This document shows positions 8,431-17,900 of a stretch of 64,000 bases of DNA, one piece after another (the first letter of the stretch is position 1; each line of letters begins with the position of its first letter). Source of the stretch: Rhodanobacter denitrificans. Lineage in GTDB: Bacteria; Pseudomonadota; Gammaproteobacteria; Xanthomonadales; Rhodanobacteraceae. The position numbers and the translations under genes are program-made. The stretch covers positions 62,001 through 126,000 of the forward strand of contig QFPO01000005.1 in NCBI GenBank assembly GCA_003241385.1, read 5' to 3'. The notes beneath the pieces were generated by a model. That model searched no databases. It saw nothing but the letters and a program-made list of their open reading frames with translations, and was not told where the DNA came from.

Positions 8431-9729
8431 ATGCAGCCGCTAGCCGAAGTCGACATCACCGATCTCTCCCATGACGGACGCGGCGTCGCGCGCATCCAGG
8501 ACAAGGCCGTGTTCGTCGCCGGCGCGCTGCCGGGCGAGCGCGCGCGCATCCGCATCGTGCGCCGTCACCGCAGCTTCGACGAGGCCAAGGTCGAGACGCT
8601 GCTGACGCGCTCGCCGGACCGGATCGAGCCGCGCTGCCCGCATTTCGGCAGCTGCGGGGGCTGCGCCTTGCAGCATCTGTCGGCCGACAAGCAGATCGCC
8701 GCCAAGCAGCGTGTGCTCGCCGAGAATTTCGAGCGCATCGGCAAGGTCACGCCGCAGCATTGGCTGGAACCGCTGACCGATGTGCCGTGGGGCTATCGCC
8801 GCAAGGGCCGCCTGTCGGTCAAATGGGTCGAGAAGAAAGGCAAGGTGCTGGTCGGGTTCCGCGAGGACGATCCGCGCTTCGTCGCCGATCTTCGCGTCTG
8901 CCATACGCTGCTGCCGCAGGTCGGCGAGCGGATCGAGGCGCTCGCGGCGTTGATCGGCGGCCTGGAGGCCAAGCGCGACATCGCGCAGATCGAGATCGCC
9001 GCCGACGACCGGACCGTCGCACTGGTGTTCCGGCATCTGGTGCCGCTGCAGGACGGCGATCGCGACCGGCTGATCGCGTTCGGCCGCGAGCACGGACTGG
9101 CGATCCTGCTGCAGCCGAAGGGGCCCGACAGCGTGCACACGCTCGACCCGCCGACGATCGACCTGAAGTTCGGCATTCCGGCCGCAAACGTCGAGCTGGC
9201 GTTCCGCCCGCTCGATTTCATCCAGGTCAATGCCGGCATGAACCAGCGCATGATCGCGCAGGCGCTGGCGCTGCTCGATCCGCAGCCGCAGCACCGCGTG
9301 CTCGACCTGTTCTGCGGTCTCGGCAATTTCACGCTGCCGATCGCGCGCCTGGCCGGCGCCGTGACCGGCGTCGAGGGCGAGGCCGGTCTGGTCGCGCGCG
9401 CTGCCGACAATGCGCGTCTGAACGGCATCGACAACGCGACCTTCCATGCCGCCGATCTGAGCCTCGATCAGCGTGCGCTGGGCTGGGCCAGGGCCGACTA
9501 CGACGCGCTGCTGCTCGATCCACCGCGCTCGGGTGCCGCCGCCGTGCTCGACTATCTGCCCGGCAAGCGCACGCGGCGCGTCGTCTACGTATCCTGTCAT
9601 CCCGGCTCGCTCGCGCGCGATGCCGGCATCCTGGTCGAGCGGCACGGCTTCGAGCTGCTGCGCGCCGGCGTCATGGACATGTTTCCGCACACCGCGCACG
9701 TCGAGTCGATCGCGCTGTTCGAGCGCTGA
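8431..9729 (+). CDS. rlmD: 23S rRNA (uracil1939-C5)-methyltransferase RlmD
   Basis: SAM-dependent methyltransferase that makes m5U1939 in 23S rRNA, using a 4Fe-4S cluster. From the ATG it has 432 residues. An N-terminal TRAM domain (LSHDGRGVARI) is followed by cluster cysteines C69, C75 and C78 (RCPHFGSCGGC) and a fourth in RVCHTLLP. The SAM-binding motif is VLDLFCGLGNFTLPIA, and the catalytic cysteine is in VVYVSCHPGSLARDA. An in-frame GTG at 8416 lies inside the upstream hairpin, so the ATG at 8431 was preferred. Confidence 0.94.
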   Translation: MQPLAEVDITDLSHDGRGVARIQDKAVFVAGALPGERARIRIVRRHRSFDEAKVETLLTRSPDRIEPRCPHFGSCGGCALQHLSADKQIAAKQRVLAENFERIGKVTPQHWLEPLTDVPWGYRRKGRLSVKWVEKKGKVLVGFREDDPRFVADLRVCHTLLPQVGERIEALAALIGGLEAKRDIAQIEIAADDRTVALVFRHLVPLQDGDRDRLIAFGREHGLAILLQPKGPDSVHTLDPPTIDLKFGIPAANVELAFRPLDFIQVNAGMNQRMIAQALALLDPQPQHRVLDLFCGLGNFTLPIARLAGAVTGVEGEAGLVARAADNARLNGIDNATFHAADLSLDQRALGWARADYDALLLDPPRSGAAAVLDYLPGKRTRRVVYVSCHPGSLARDAGILVERHGFELLRAGVMDMFPHTAHVESIALFER

Positions 9730-9736
9730 GGCGTCG

Positions 9737-10252
9737 ATGGCGATCGAGATCGAACGCAAGTTCCTCGTCGTCGGCGACGCCTGGCGCGCCGTAGCCGAGC
9801 GCAGCGACCGCATGGTGCAGGCCTATCTGGCCGGGCCGATGCCGGGCGTACCGACGGCGCCGCGCTGCTCGGTCCGCGTCCGCGTCGCCGGCGAGCGCGC
9901 CTGGCTCAATCTGAAGTCGCTCGAACTCGGCATCGCACGGCAGGAGTTCGAGTATCCGATCCCGCTCGACGATGCCGAGGCGCTGCTCGCGCTCGCCGGC
10001 CGCCGGATCGAGAAGATCCGCCACTACGTGCGCGTCGACGCGCACGTGTTCGAGGTCGACGAGTTCGCCGGCGACAACGCCGGGCTGATCGTCGCGGAGC
10101 TCGAACTCGGCGCGGTCGACGAGCCGTTCCCGCGTCCGCCCTGGCTCGGCCGCGAGGTCAGCGCGCTGCCGCGCTATTACAATGTGCGTCTGATCGACTA
10201 TCCGTACGCGCGCTGGACGCCGGACGAGCGTGCCGGCGAGGCGTCGGCCTGA
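9737..10252 (+). CDS. CYTH domain protein (inorganic triphosphatase-like)
   Basis: A 171-residue CYTH-superfamily protein. The N-terminal EIERKF signature (MAIEIERKFLV) and alternating charged residues of the tunnel strands (RCSVRVRV, LNLKS, EFEYPI, VFEVDEF, AELEL) mark a tunnel-fold phosphohydrolase. Short bacterial CYTH proteins of this type usually hydrolyse inorganic triphosphate. It starts seven bases after rlmD and precedes nagZ. Physiological substrate cannot be read from sequence. Confidence 0.88.
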   Translation: MAIEIERKFLVVGDAWRAVAERSDRMVQAYLAGPMPGVPTAPRCSVRVRVAGERAWLNLKSLELGIARQEFEYPIPLDDAEALLALAGRRIEKIRHYVRVDAHVFEVDEFAGDNAGLIVAELELGAVDEPFPRPPWLGREVSALPRYYNVRLIDYPYARWTPDERAGEASA

Positions 10253-10290
10253 CCACCGCGCGGCGCCCCCTTTCTTCGAGTCCTCGCTTC

Positions 10291-11304
10291 ATGCTGATCA
10301 TCGGAATTCCCGGCAAGACCCTGACGCCCAGCGACCGCGACTGGCTTGGCCGGCCCGAAGTCAGCGGCGTGATCCTGTTCTCGCGCAACTTCGAGAGCCG
10401 TGTGCAGGTCGCCGGGCTGATCGAGGCGATCCGTGCCTGCCGGCCCGATCCGTTCCTGGTCTGCGTCGATCAGGAGGGCGGTCCGGTGCAGCGCTTCCGC
10501 GAGGGCTTCACGCGGCTGCCGGCGCTGGCGCGGATCGGCGAGGTGTACGCGCGCGACCGCGCGCTCGCGGTCGCGCTGGCCGAGGAGCACGCCTGGCTGA
10601 TGGCCAGCGAAATGCGCGCGATCGGCGTCGACATCTCGTTCGCGCCGGTCGCCGATCTGGCACGCGGCAACCGTGCGATCGGCGAGCGCGCGTTCCACGC
10701 CGATCCGGCCGTCGTCTCCGAGCTGCTGCTGGCCTATCTGCGCGGCATGCGCATCGCCGGCATGGCCGCGACGCTCAAGCATTTTCCCGGCCACGGGTCG
10801 GTCGCCGAGGACACGCACTTCGACGCCGCGGTCGATCCGCGCACGCTCGACGAACTGCTGCAGACCGATCTGGTGCCGTTCGCCGACGCGATCGAGGCCG
10901 GCGCCGAGGCCGTGATGCTCGCGCACGTGACCTATCCGGCCGTGGACACGCTCGCGGCCGGTTTCTCGCCGACCTGGATCGGCGGCGTGCTGCGCGGACG
11001 GCTCGGCTTCCGCGGCCTGGCGATCGGCGACGACATCGGCATGGCCGCGGCCGAGGACATCGGCGGCATCGCCGCACGCATCGATGCGCACCGGCGTGCC
11101 GGCTGCGATCTGATCCTGGCCTGCAATCCGTCGATCGTGCCGGAGTCGCTGGCGGCGGCCGAAGGCCTCGGCGCGTGTCCGGCCGATCGGCTGGCGGCGC
11201 TGTGCGGAGCCGCACCGCAGGCCTGGGACGCGCTGGTGGACAATCCGCAGCGCGACACTTTCATTGCGCGCGTCACCGCGCTCGACGCCACTGCGAGGGC
11301 ATGA
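10291..11304 (+). CDS. nagZ: Beta-N-acetylhexosaminidase NagZ
   Basis: Cytoplasmic glycoside hydrolase family 3 enzyme that removes N-acetylglucosamine from anhydromuropeptides during peptidoglycan recycling. It has 337 residues. The motif LKHFPGHGSVAEDTH contains the loop with the catalytic His/Asp pair of NagZ, and VDQEGGPVQRFREGFTRLP is the family hallmark. The nucleophile aspartate is in AIGDDIGM. It is followed within five bases by hpt. Confidence 0.96.
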   Translation: MLIIGIPGKTLTPSDRDWLGRPEVSGVILFSRNFESRVQVAGLIEAIRACRPDPFLVCVDQEGGPVQRFREGFTRLPALARIGEVYARDRALAVALAEEHAWLMASEMRAIGVDISFAPVADLARGNRAIGERAFHADPAVVSELLLAYLRGMRIAGMAATLKHFPGHGSVAEDTHFDAAVDPRTLDELLQTDLVPFADAIEAGAEAVMLAHVTYPAVDTLAAGFSPTWIGGVLRGRLGFRGLAIGDDIGMAAAEDIGGIAARIDAHRRAGCDLILACNPSIVPESLAAAEGLGACPADRLAALCGAAPQAWDALVDNPQRDTFIARVTALDATARA

Positions 11305-11308
11305 GGCC

Positions 11309-11848
11309 ATGAACGACATCGACTATCGGACCGCCTTGCAGCGGGCCGACCTGATCCACGACAACGCCGCGCTGGTCGCCGCGATCGAGCGCGTCGCGCA
11401 CGAGATCGACGCGCATCTCGGCGACGAGGACGCGGTCTTCCTGCCGGTCATGCAGGGCGGCCTGGTGTTCGCCGGCCAGCTGGCGACGCGGATCCGCGCG
11501 ACGCTGGAGTTCGACTACGTCCACGCGACGCGCTACCGCGGCGCCACGCAGGGCGGAGGCCTGGTCTGGCTGCGCCAGCCGGCCCTGCTGCTCGGCGGAC
11601 GCACCGTGCTACTGGCCGACGACATCCTCGACGAGGGCACGACGCTCAAGGGCATCCGCGACTTCTGCCTCGAGCAGGGCGCACGGCGCGTGCTGATCGC
11701 GGTGCTCTGCGAGAAGCGCCACGGCCGCACGGTGCCCGGCATCGCGGCCGACTTCGTCGGCGTCGAGGTGCCGGACCGCTACGTCTTCGGATTCGGCATG
11801 GACTATCACGAACACGGCCGCAACCTGCCCGGAATCTACGCGCTATGA
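11309..11848 (+). CDS. hpt: Hypoxanthine/guanine phosphoribosyltransferase
   Basis: Purine-salvage enzyme that joins hypoxanthine or guanine to PRPP. It has 179 residues. The PRPP-binding motif is VLLADDILDEGTTL, and the substrate hood region contains FLPVMQGGLVFAGQL. The C-terminal part has DFVGVEVPDRYVFGFGMDY, the purine-contacting segment. It overlaps the next gene in an ATGA, and the pairing with a methylthioinosine phosphorylase makes a short salvage route: the hypoxanthine released there is the substrate here. Confidence 0.93.
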   Translation: MNDIDYRTALQRADLIHDNAALVAAIERVAHEIDAHLGDEDAVFLPVMQGGLVFAGQLATRIRATLEFDYVHATRYRGATQGGGLVWLRQPALLLGGRTVLLADDILDEGTTLKGIRDFCLEQGARRVLIAVLCEKRHGRTVPGIAADFVGVEVPDRYVFGFGMDYHEHGRNLPGIYAL

Positions 11849-12594
11849 GCCAGCACATCGATCTCGCCGTCATCGGCGGCACCGGCCTGTACCGGTTCCC
11901 TGGCCTGGAGCAGGCCGAGAAGCACGTCGTCGACACGCGCTTCGGCGCACCGTCGGACCGCATCGTGATCGGCAGCGTCGGCGCCAAGCGCATCGCGTTC
12001 CTGGCCCGCCATGGCGAAGGCCATTCGGTCGCGCCGCACCGCGTCAACTACCGCGCGAACATCTGGGCGCTGCATCACCTCGGCGCGCGCCGCGTCGTCG
12101 CGGTCAATGCGGTCGGCGGCATCCGCGAGGATATGGGCCCGCGCGTCATCGCAGTGCCGGACCAGATCATCGATTACACGCACGGTCGCGCGTCGAGCTT
12201 CTGCGACGTCGACGGGGCAGAGGTGCGCCACGTCGACTTCAGCCATCCATACGGCGCCGGCCTGCGCGCCGAGCTGCTGTCCGCCGCGCGCAAGGCCGGC
12301 GTCGCGGTCGTCGACGGCGGCTGCTACGGCGCGACGCAGGGGCCGCGGCTCGAGACGGTCGCCGAGATCGCCCGGATGCGCCGCGACGGCTGCGATCTGG
12401 TCGGCATGACCGGTATGCCGGAGGCGGCGCTGGCGCGCGAGCTGGACCTCGACTACGCCTGCCTGGCGCTGGTCGCGAATTGGGCCGCGGGTTGCGGCGA
12501 CCAGCACGAGATCAGCCTGCCGGAGATCTTCGCGAATCTGGAAGCGGCGACCGCCCAGGTGCCGACGATCCTGACAGCCCTGCTGGCCGACTGA
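11845..12594 (+). CDS. S-methyl-5'-thioinosine phosphorylase
   Basis: A 249-residue purine nucleoside phosphorylase of the MTA phosphorylase family. It begins with the phosphate-loop region IGGTGLYRFPG and contains FLARHGEGHSVAPHRVNYRA and GMTGMPEAALARELD. The segment ALVANWAAG carries Asn where MTA phosphorylases have Asp. This suggests a 6-oxopurine (methylthioinosine) substrate, as for the Pseudomonas PA3004-type enzymes. Coupling to hpt by an ATGA overlap supports this: hypoxanthine would be the product. The Asn argument is drawn from family knowledge and not from an alignment. Confidence 0.83.
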   Translation: MSQHIDLAVIGGTGLYRFPGLEQAEKHVVDTRFGAPSDRIVIGSVGAKRIAFLARHGEGHSVAPHRVNYRANIWALHHLGARRVVAVNAVGGIREDMGPRVIAVPDQIIDYTHGRASSFCDVDGAEVRHVDFSHPYGAGLRAELLSAARKAGVAVVDGGCYGATQGPRLETVAEIARMRRDGCDLVGMTGMPEAALARELDLDYACLALVANWAAGCGDQHEISLPEIFANLEAATAQVPTILTALLAD

Positions 12595-12616
12595 GGTCTG
12601 GCCGGGGGCCCGAGCA

Positions 12617-14398
12617 TCAGTCGCCCGCCGCGGCGGGCGAGTCGAACTGCAGCCGCGCCAGCTCGGCATAGAGGCCGCCCTGCGCGATCAGCTCGGCGTG
12701 GCGGCCCTGCGCGACGATGCGGCCTGCGTCGAGCACGACGATGCGATCGGCGCGCTGCACGGTCGCCAGCCGGTGCGCGATGACCAGGGTCGTGCGGCCG
12801 CGCATCAGCCGGTCCAGCGCGTTCTGCACGAGCCGCTCGGATTGCGCGTCGAGGCTCGAGGTCGCCTCGTCGAGCAGCAGGATCGGCGCATCGCGCAGCA
12901 CCGCTCGCGCGATCGCGACGCGCTGCTGCTGACCGCCCGACAGCCGCACGCCGCGCTCGCCGAGATAGGTGTCGTACGCCTCGGGCAGGGCCTCGAGGAA
13001 ATCGGCGGCCTCGGCGGTGCGGGCTGCGGCGCCGACCGCGGCATCGTCGGCGTCGATGCGCCCGAAGCGGATGTTGTCGGCCGCGCTGGCGCCGAACAGC
13101 ACCGGATCCTGCGGCACCAGCGCATAGCAGCTGCGCAGCTCGGCGAGGTCGAGCTCGCGGATGTCGACGCCGTCCAGCGTGATGCGTCCGTGCTGCGGAT
13201 CGTGGAAACGCTGCAGCAGCTGGAACAGCGTGGTCTTGCCGGCGCCGGAGGGGCCGACCAGAGCGACCGTCTCGCCCGGTTCGATGCGCAGCGAGAAATC
13301 CTCGATCGCCGCGCGGTCCGGCCGTGACGGGTAGCGGAACGCGACGTGCTCGAACGCGATCGCGCCGCGCACCGGCCGCGGCAGCGCGCGCGGCGCCGGC
13401 GGCGAGGCGATCGCGGCCGGCGTGTCGAGCAGCTCGCCGATCCGGCCGAGCGCACCGGCGCAGCGCAGCAGCTCGCCCCAGACCTCGGTCAGCCCGCCGA
13501 CCGAGCCGGCCGCGACGACCGCATATAGCACGAACTGCGCGAGCACGCCGGCGTTCATTTCGCCGGCGATCACCGAGCGTGCGCCGGCCCACAGCACCAA
13601 TGTGATCGCGCCGAAGCTCAGCAGGATCACCAGGGCGGTCAGCAGCGCGGTAGTGCCGATGCGCCGCCGCGCGGTCGTCAGCGCCTCGTGCACGGCCTTG
13701 CCGTAGCGCTCGACCTCACGCGGCTCGCGCGTGTAGGCCTGGATCGTGTGGACCGCGTTGAGCGATTCGGACGCGACCGCCGAGGCGTCGGCGATGCGAT
13801 CCTGACTCTCGCGCGACAGGCGCTCGACGCGCCGGCCGAGGATCACGATCGGCACGATGACGGCCGGGATGACCAGGGCGGTCAGTCCGGCCAGATGCGG
13901 ACTGGTGACGATCAGCATCGTCGTCGAGCCGGCCAGCATCACGATGCTGCGCAGCGACAGCGACAGCGTCGATCCGACCACGGTCTGGACCAGTTCGGTA
14001 TCGGCGGCCAGGCGCGAGACCAGCTCGCCCGACCGCGTGCGCTCGAAGAAGGCCTGGTCGAGCGTCAGCAGATGGCCGTACAGCCGTGCACGCAGCGCAG
14101 CGGCCACGCGCTCGCCGAGCAGGGTCACGCAGTAGAAGCGCGCCGCGCCGGCGATCGCCATGACGACCGCGACGCCGAACAGCCCGGCGAACGCGGCGTT
14201 CAGCACGACCGGGTCGGTCTGGCCGAAGCCGCGGTCGATCATGAAGCGGGCGGCTGCAGGCAGCGCCAGCGTCGCCGCCGACGAGATTGCGAGGAAGACC
14301 AGCCAGCCGGCGATCAGGCCGCGTTGTTCGGCCAGATACGGGAGGAGTCGCCGGTACGCGGCGAAACGGCGCGGCGCCGCCGCATTGGGAGAGGACAT
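12617..14398 (-). CDS. ABC exporter, fused membrane and ATPase domains
   Basis: A 593-residue half-transporter of the MsbA-like ABCB type. Six membrane helices occupy roughly residues 20-310. The ATPase domain has Walker A GPSGAGKTTLF, the signature LSGGQQQRVAIARA, Walker B ILLLDEATSSLD and the H-loop VIAHRL. It is expected to form a homodimer in the inner membrane. The substrate is not apparent; lipid A export cannot be assumed, because MsbA genes normally sit beside lpxK and this one does not. It lies next to the pilin cluster with no coupling to it. Confidence 0.85.
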   Translation of the reverse strand: MSSPNAAAPRRFAAYRRLLPYLAEQRGLIAGWLVFLAISSAATLALPAAARFMIDRGFGQTDPVVLNAAFAGLFGVAVVMAIAGAARFYCVTLLGERVAAALRARLYGHLLTLDQAFFERTRSGELVSRLAADTELVQTVVGSTLSLSLRSIVMLAGSTTMLIVTSPHLAGLTALVIPAVIVPIVILGRRVERLSRESQDRIADASAVASESLNAVHTIQAYTREPREVERYGKAVHEALTTARRRIGTTALLTALVILLSFGAITLVLWAGARSVIAGEMNAGVLAQFVLYAVVAAGSVGGLTEVWGELLRCAGALGRIGELLDTPAAIASPPAPRALPRPVRGAIAFEHVAFRYPSRPDRAAIEDFSLRIEPGETVALVGPSGAGKTTLFQLLQRFHDPQHGRITLDGVDIRELDLAELRSCYALVPQDPVLFGASAADNIRFGRIDADDAAVGAAARTAEAADFLEALPEAYDTYLGERGVRLSGGQQQRVAIARAVLRDAPILLLDEATSSLDAQSERLVQNALDRLMRGRTTLVIAHRLATVQRADRIVVLDAGRIVAQGRHAELIAQGGLYAELARLQFDSPAAAGD

Positions 14399-14466
14399 GA
14401 CGGACCGCCGGGGAAGACTCCGACCGCATGGATGCGGCCGGCCGGCGTTTCAAGGCCCCGGCTGGG

Positions 14467-14874
14467 TCACCAGCAGTTGCCGTTGCTGTCCTCGCCGCTG
14501 CGGTCGCGGCGTCCGGTGCTGGTCAGCGTGAGATCGCCGCAGGCATCTGCCGCTTGCACGCCTTGCGGCGTGGCGGTCATCGTGTAGGTCTGGTCGTCGT
14601 TGGCGGTCTCGATACTCGCGGTGTAGAAGCCGCCTTCGGAGGTGTCCTGCGAGAAGCCCAGATCGCCGACGTCGGCGGCATAGCGGTTGCGGTTGGTGTA
14701 GAAGCGCTCCTGTGCCGCGGCCAGCCGCAACAGCAGCTCGTGGCCGTCGGCGCGACGTGCGCGGAAGGCGTAGCGGCCGTAGGCCGGCAGCGCGATCGCC
14801 GCGATCACCGCGATGATCGCGAACACGACCACCAGCTCGATCAGCGAGAAGCCTTTGGTTCGGTGCTTGAGCAT
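14467..14874 (-). CDS. pilE: Type IV pilin (PilE-type)
   Basis: A 135-residue prepilin. The leader MLKHRTKG is cut before FSLIELVVVFAIIAVIAAIA, with Glu at position 5 of the mature chain, and the hydrophobic helix continues to LPAYGRY. The C-terminal part contains two cysteines (ADACGDL and GNCW) that could form the pilin disulfide loop. It is the last gene of the fimT-pilV-pilW-pilX-pilY1-pilE cluster, which encodes the minor pilins and tip protein. It is a minor pilin rather than the main subunit by context. A GGGGGA ribosome site precedes the ATG. Confidence 0.9.
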   Translation of the reverse strand: MLKHRTKGFSLIELVVVFAIIAVIAAIALPAYGRYAFRARRADGHELLLRLAAAQERFYTNRNRYAADVGDLGFSQDTSEGGFYTASIETANDDQTYTMTATPQGVQAADACGDLTLTSTGRRDRSGEDSNGNCW

Positions 14875-14936
14875 GTCCGGTCCCCCGATGGTGATGGGCT
14901 GCGGCGCCGTTCGGGCGGCGCCGGAGCCGGCGTGAC

Positions 14937-17900
14937 TTACAGCAGATCGAGCAGCTCGCGCCACGCGCCGCGATAGTTCGGCGCATCGGGAATCTGCACC
15001 TCGGGAATGCCCGGCATCACGATGCCGGCCGCGCCGAGGCGGCTGACCAGCGACGGATAGCCGCTGATCGGAATCGCCACCGAGTTGACGACCACGCCGA
15101 TCTCGTTGCTCTGCGCGCCGGACAGGCTCGGCATGCCGCCGTAGCCATTGCCGGGGACCCCGCCGGTCGCCGCGTCGACGACCATGACCGAACCGCGGCG
15201 GCCCGGATCGCAGGGGTCGTCGCCCTTCGGGATCAGCGTCGTCAGCACGGCACGGTTGCTCGAGTACAGCGGCGTGATGCCGATGACGTTGCGTTCGCTG
15301 CGCTCGGTCGCGATCGTCAGCGGAATCTTCCAGCCGCGGTTGCTGGCCGGGACCGCGTTGGTGGTGATCGAGCGGACGTCGCCGTCCTGCGTCAGCGTCT
15401 GCGCGACGAGCTGGTCGGCACCGATCGGATACTGCGATGCGCCGGTGCCGTAGTCGCGAATGCCGTAGAACGCCTGCGGGCCCTCGTTGGACGGCGTGCC
15501 TTCGTTGGAGCGGTCGTCCTTGCCGAGATACTTGCCGGTGCCGAAGATCCAGATCGGCCGGGACGTCGCGAAATCGCGCATCGCCACCGGCATCACCGAA
15601 ATCGGCTGGCGACCGGGGTCGTTCGGATTGCCGCTGCCGTAAGTCCTGAACATCAGGTCGACCGACCAGGCCTCCGGATCGGGCGAGGACAGATCGAACC
15701 GCCACAGATTGCCGGCCAGATCGCCGGCCACCGCGATGTCGTCGACCTGATCGCCGTTGAGGTCGTAGCCGGCCGGCGTCGACAGGGCGTAGGTCGTCGT
15801 GGCGCCGCTGGTGCGGATCTCGCGAATCAGCGCGCCGGTCTCCAGGTCGAGCACCAGCAGTGAGGTCCGGTTGGCATTGGCGTCCAGACGAGCCGGATCG
15901 GGGAAGCCGTACGGATCGGTGTTCAGCGACGGGTAGTAGCCGCTCGACACCAGCACGACCCACTTGCCGTTGTTGAGCCGCGCGATGTTGGCCGATCCGT
16001 AGGTGTAGCCGAGCACCTCGCCGCCGGGGGAGTGATTCGAGAACTCCCACAGCACGTTGGCGGCACTGAAGCTGTCCGGCTCGGTGACGTCGAGCGCGAA
16101 GATGCCGCGGCCGCCGAGGCGCAGCGAACCGACCAGCACACTGCGCCATTGGCCGTTGATGAAGACGTCCTGCACGACCGGCATGTCGTCGACGGTGACC
16201 ACGTTCGGCTTGTCGGTGGTCTGGTTGAGCTTGCCGGTCTCGAACAGCACGTTCGGCACGTACGCGAAGCGCTCGGCGCCGTTGACCGCGTTGAACGCAT
16301 GCAGCATGCCGTCGTTGGCGCCGGCGTAGACAGTCGGCGCGCGATCGCGGTAGTTGGCGATGAACTCGGCGTAGCTGCCGGCGCCGGTGGCCGGATCGGC
16401 CGCGGCGGCCTCGGGCGAGCCCGGCGGGAAGCTGTCCTCCCAGCCGCCGGTCGGGCCCGATACGTAGACCGGTTGCGAATTGACGATCGCGCCGAGCACC
16501 GAGCTGCGGCGGCGGAAGAACGGCGATGCGGTCTCGCCGGTGCGCACGCCGCGCAGATAGTCCACGCGTTGGCTGCCGTGGTTGTCGGGTGTCGTGATCG
16601 ACGGATTGGGGTGCTTGTTGAGCGCCGTACGCTGCGCAGCGCTGAGGTTGGCCCATCGGAATGCGACGCCGGCGCTGCCGTTCCACGTGTAGATGTTGCG
16701 ATCGGCCGGGTTCGTCACCGGCAGGTTGGCTTGTCCGGTCGAGACGCAGTTGCCGCCGGTCAGCACGCAGCCGGCATCCCACAGCGGCGGCGTCTCCGGC
16801 TCGCCGGTCGTCGGGTCGAGATCGGACTTGGTCAGCGTGCCGGACCAGTCGGTGGTGTCGTAACCGGCCGAGAAGCCCTGCGTGCCCGAGGTCAGGATCG
16901 CCATCGTCGCCGACAGTGCGGTCGAGGAGCCGCGCCGCGCGATGATGTTGGAGATAATCGCGCCCAGCGCCGAGACCAGTTCGTTCGGGTTGCTGGCCGC
17001 GAAGAACTCGCCGCGGCTGTTGATCGCGGCGTGCCAGATGTCGTCGACCTTGCGCCCGTCGTCGGTGCCGGCGACGGTCTCGGGCCAGGCCAGCAGACCG
17101 CGGCGCAGGCGCTCGTAGGTATTGGCGTTGTTCGGGATCGTGCCGGAAATGCCGAAGCCGATCATGTACTGCACCAGATGCGGCCAGCTGGCCGGATCGT
17201 TGGCGGGGTTCCAGTAGATCTCCTTGTTGTCGCGCGGATCCTCGCCGGTCGCCAGCGGCGTTCCGAACAGCGAGGTCGACTTGTCGGGGATGTACGGCGG
17301 CACCTTGAGCCGGGTGCGTTCGTTATTGGCGAAGTCCGGGCGCAGATCGGTCGCCCAGTAGTGGAACGCGATGTCGGCCATGCTGCGCGCGTCCGGTCCG
17401 TTCTCGTGCCAGAAGATCGAACTCTGCGTCTCGCTGGTCGAGTACGTGCGCCCGTCCGGCAGCGTACGCGTGGCCGGCGTGCGGTCGTTGGTCGTCGTCG
17501 TGCTGGTGCCGCCGTTCCAGAAGCCGTCGCTCATGTTGATGTGGAAGTTCTGGCGGCAGCTGAGCTCGCGGTTGAGGTCGCGGTCCCAGTACGGGTTGGT
17601 GTCGCGCGCGCCGGTCGAACGGCGGAAGAACTCGCCGGCGCGCACCGTCGCGGCCTGGTTCGGCGTGCCGCCCGATACCGGCGAGTCGAACAGCCAGTTG
17701 TAGAAGCGCGTGCGGACGTTATTGTTGGTGGCGTTGTCGCGGAACTTGTAGATCGCGGTATTGGTGCCGATCTGGTTGCTGTTGATGTTCTGCCAGGCGA
17801 CGCGGATGTTGTCGTCGAACGGTGCGAATGCGCGCGACAGCGCGGTCTTCGCCGCCAGATGGCGCGTGTGGTAGTACGAATACCAGTTTGCGAAGTTCTG

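Noticed and set aside
12617..14398. Naming the ABC exporter MsbA
   Set aside because: The family is right, but there is no lpxK neighbour and half-transporters of this type have many substrates.
14467..16782. Continuation of the pilE frame far upstream, as if pilE were a 771-residue protein
   Set aside because: The upstream part is a shadow of pilY1. A normal prepilin leader with a ribosome site starts at 14874.
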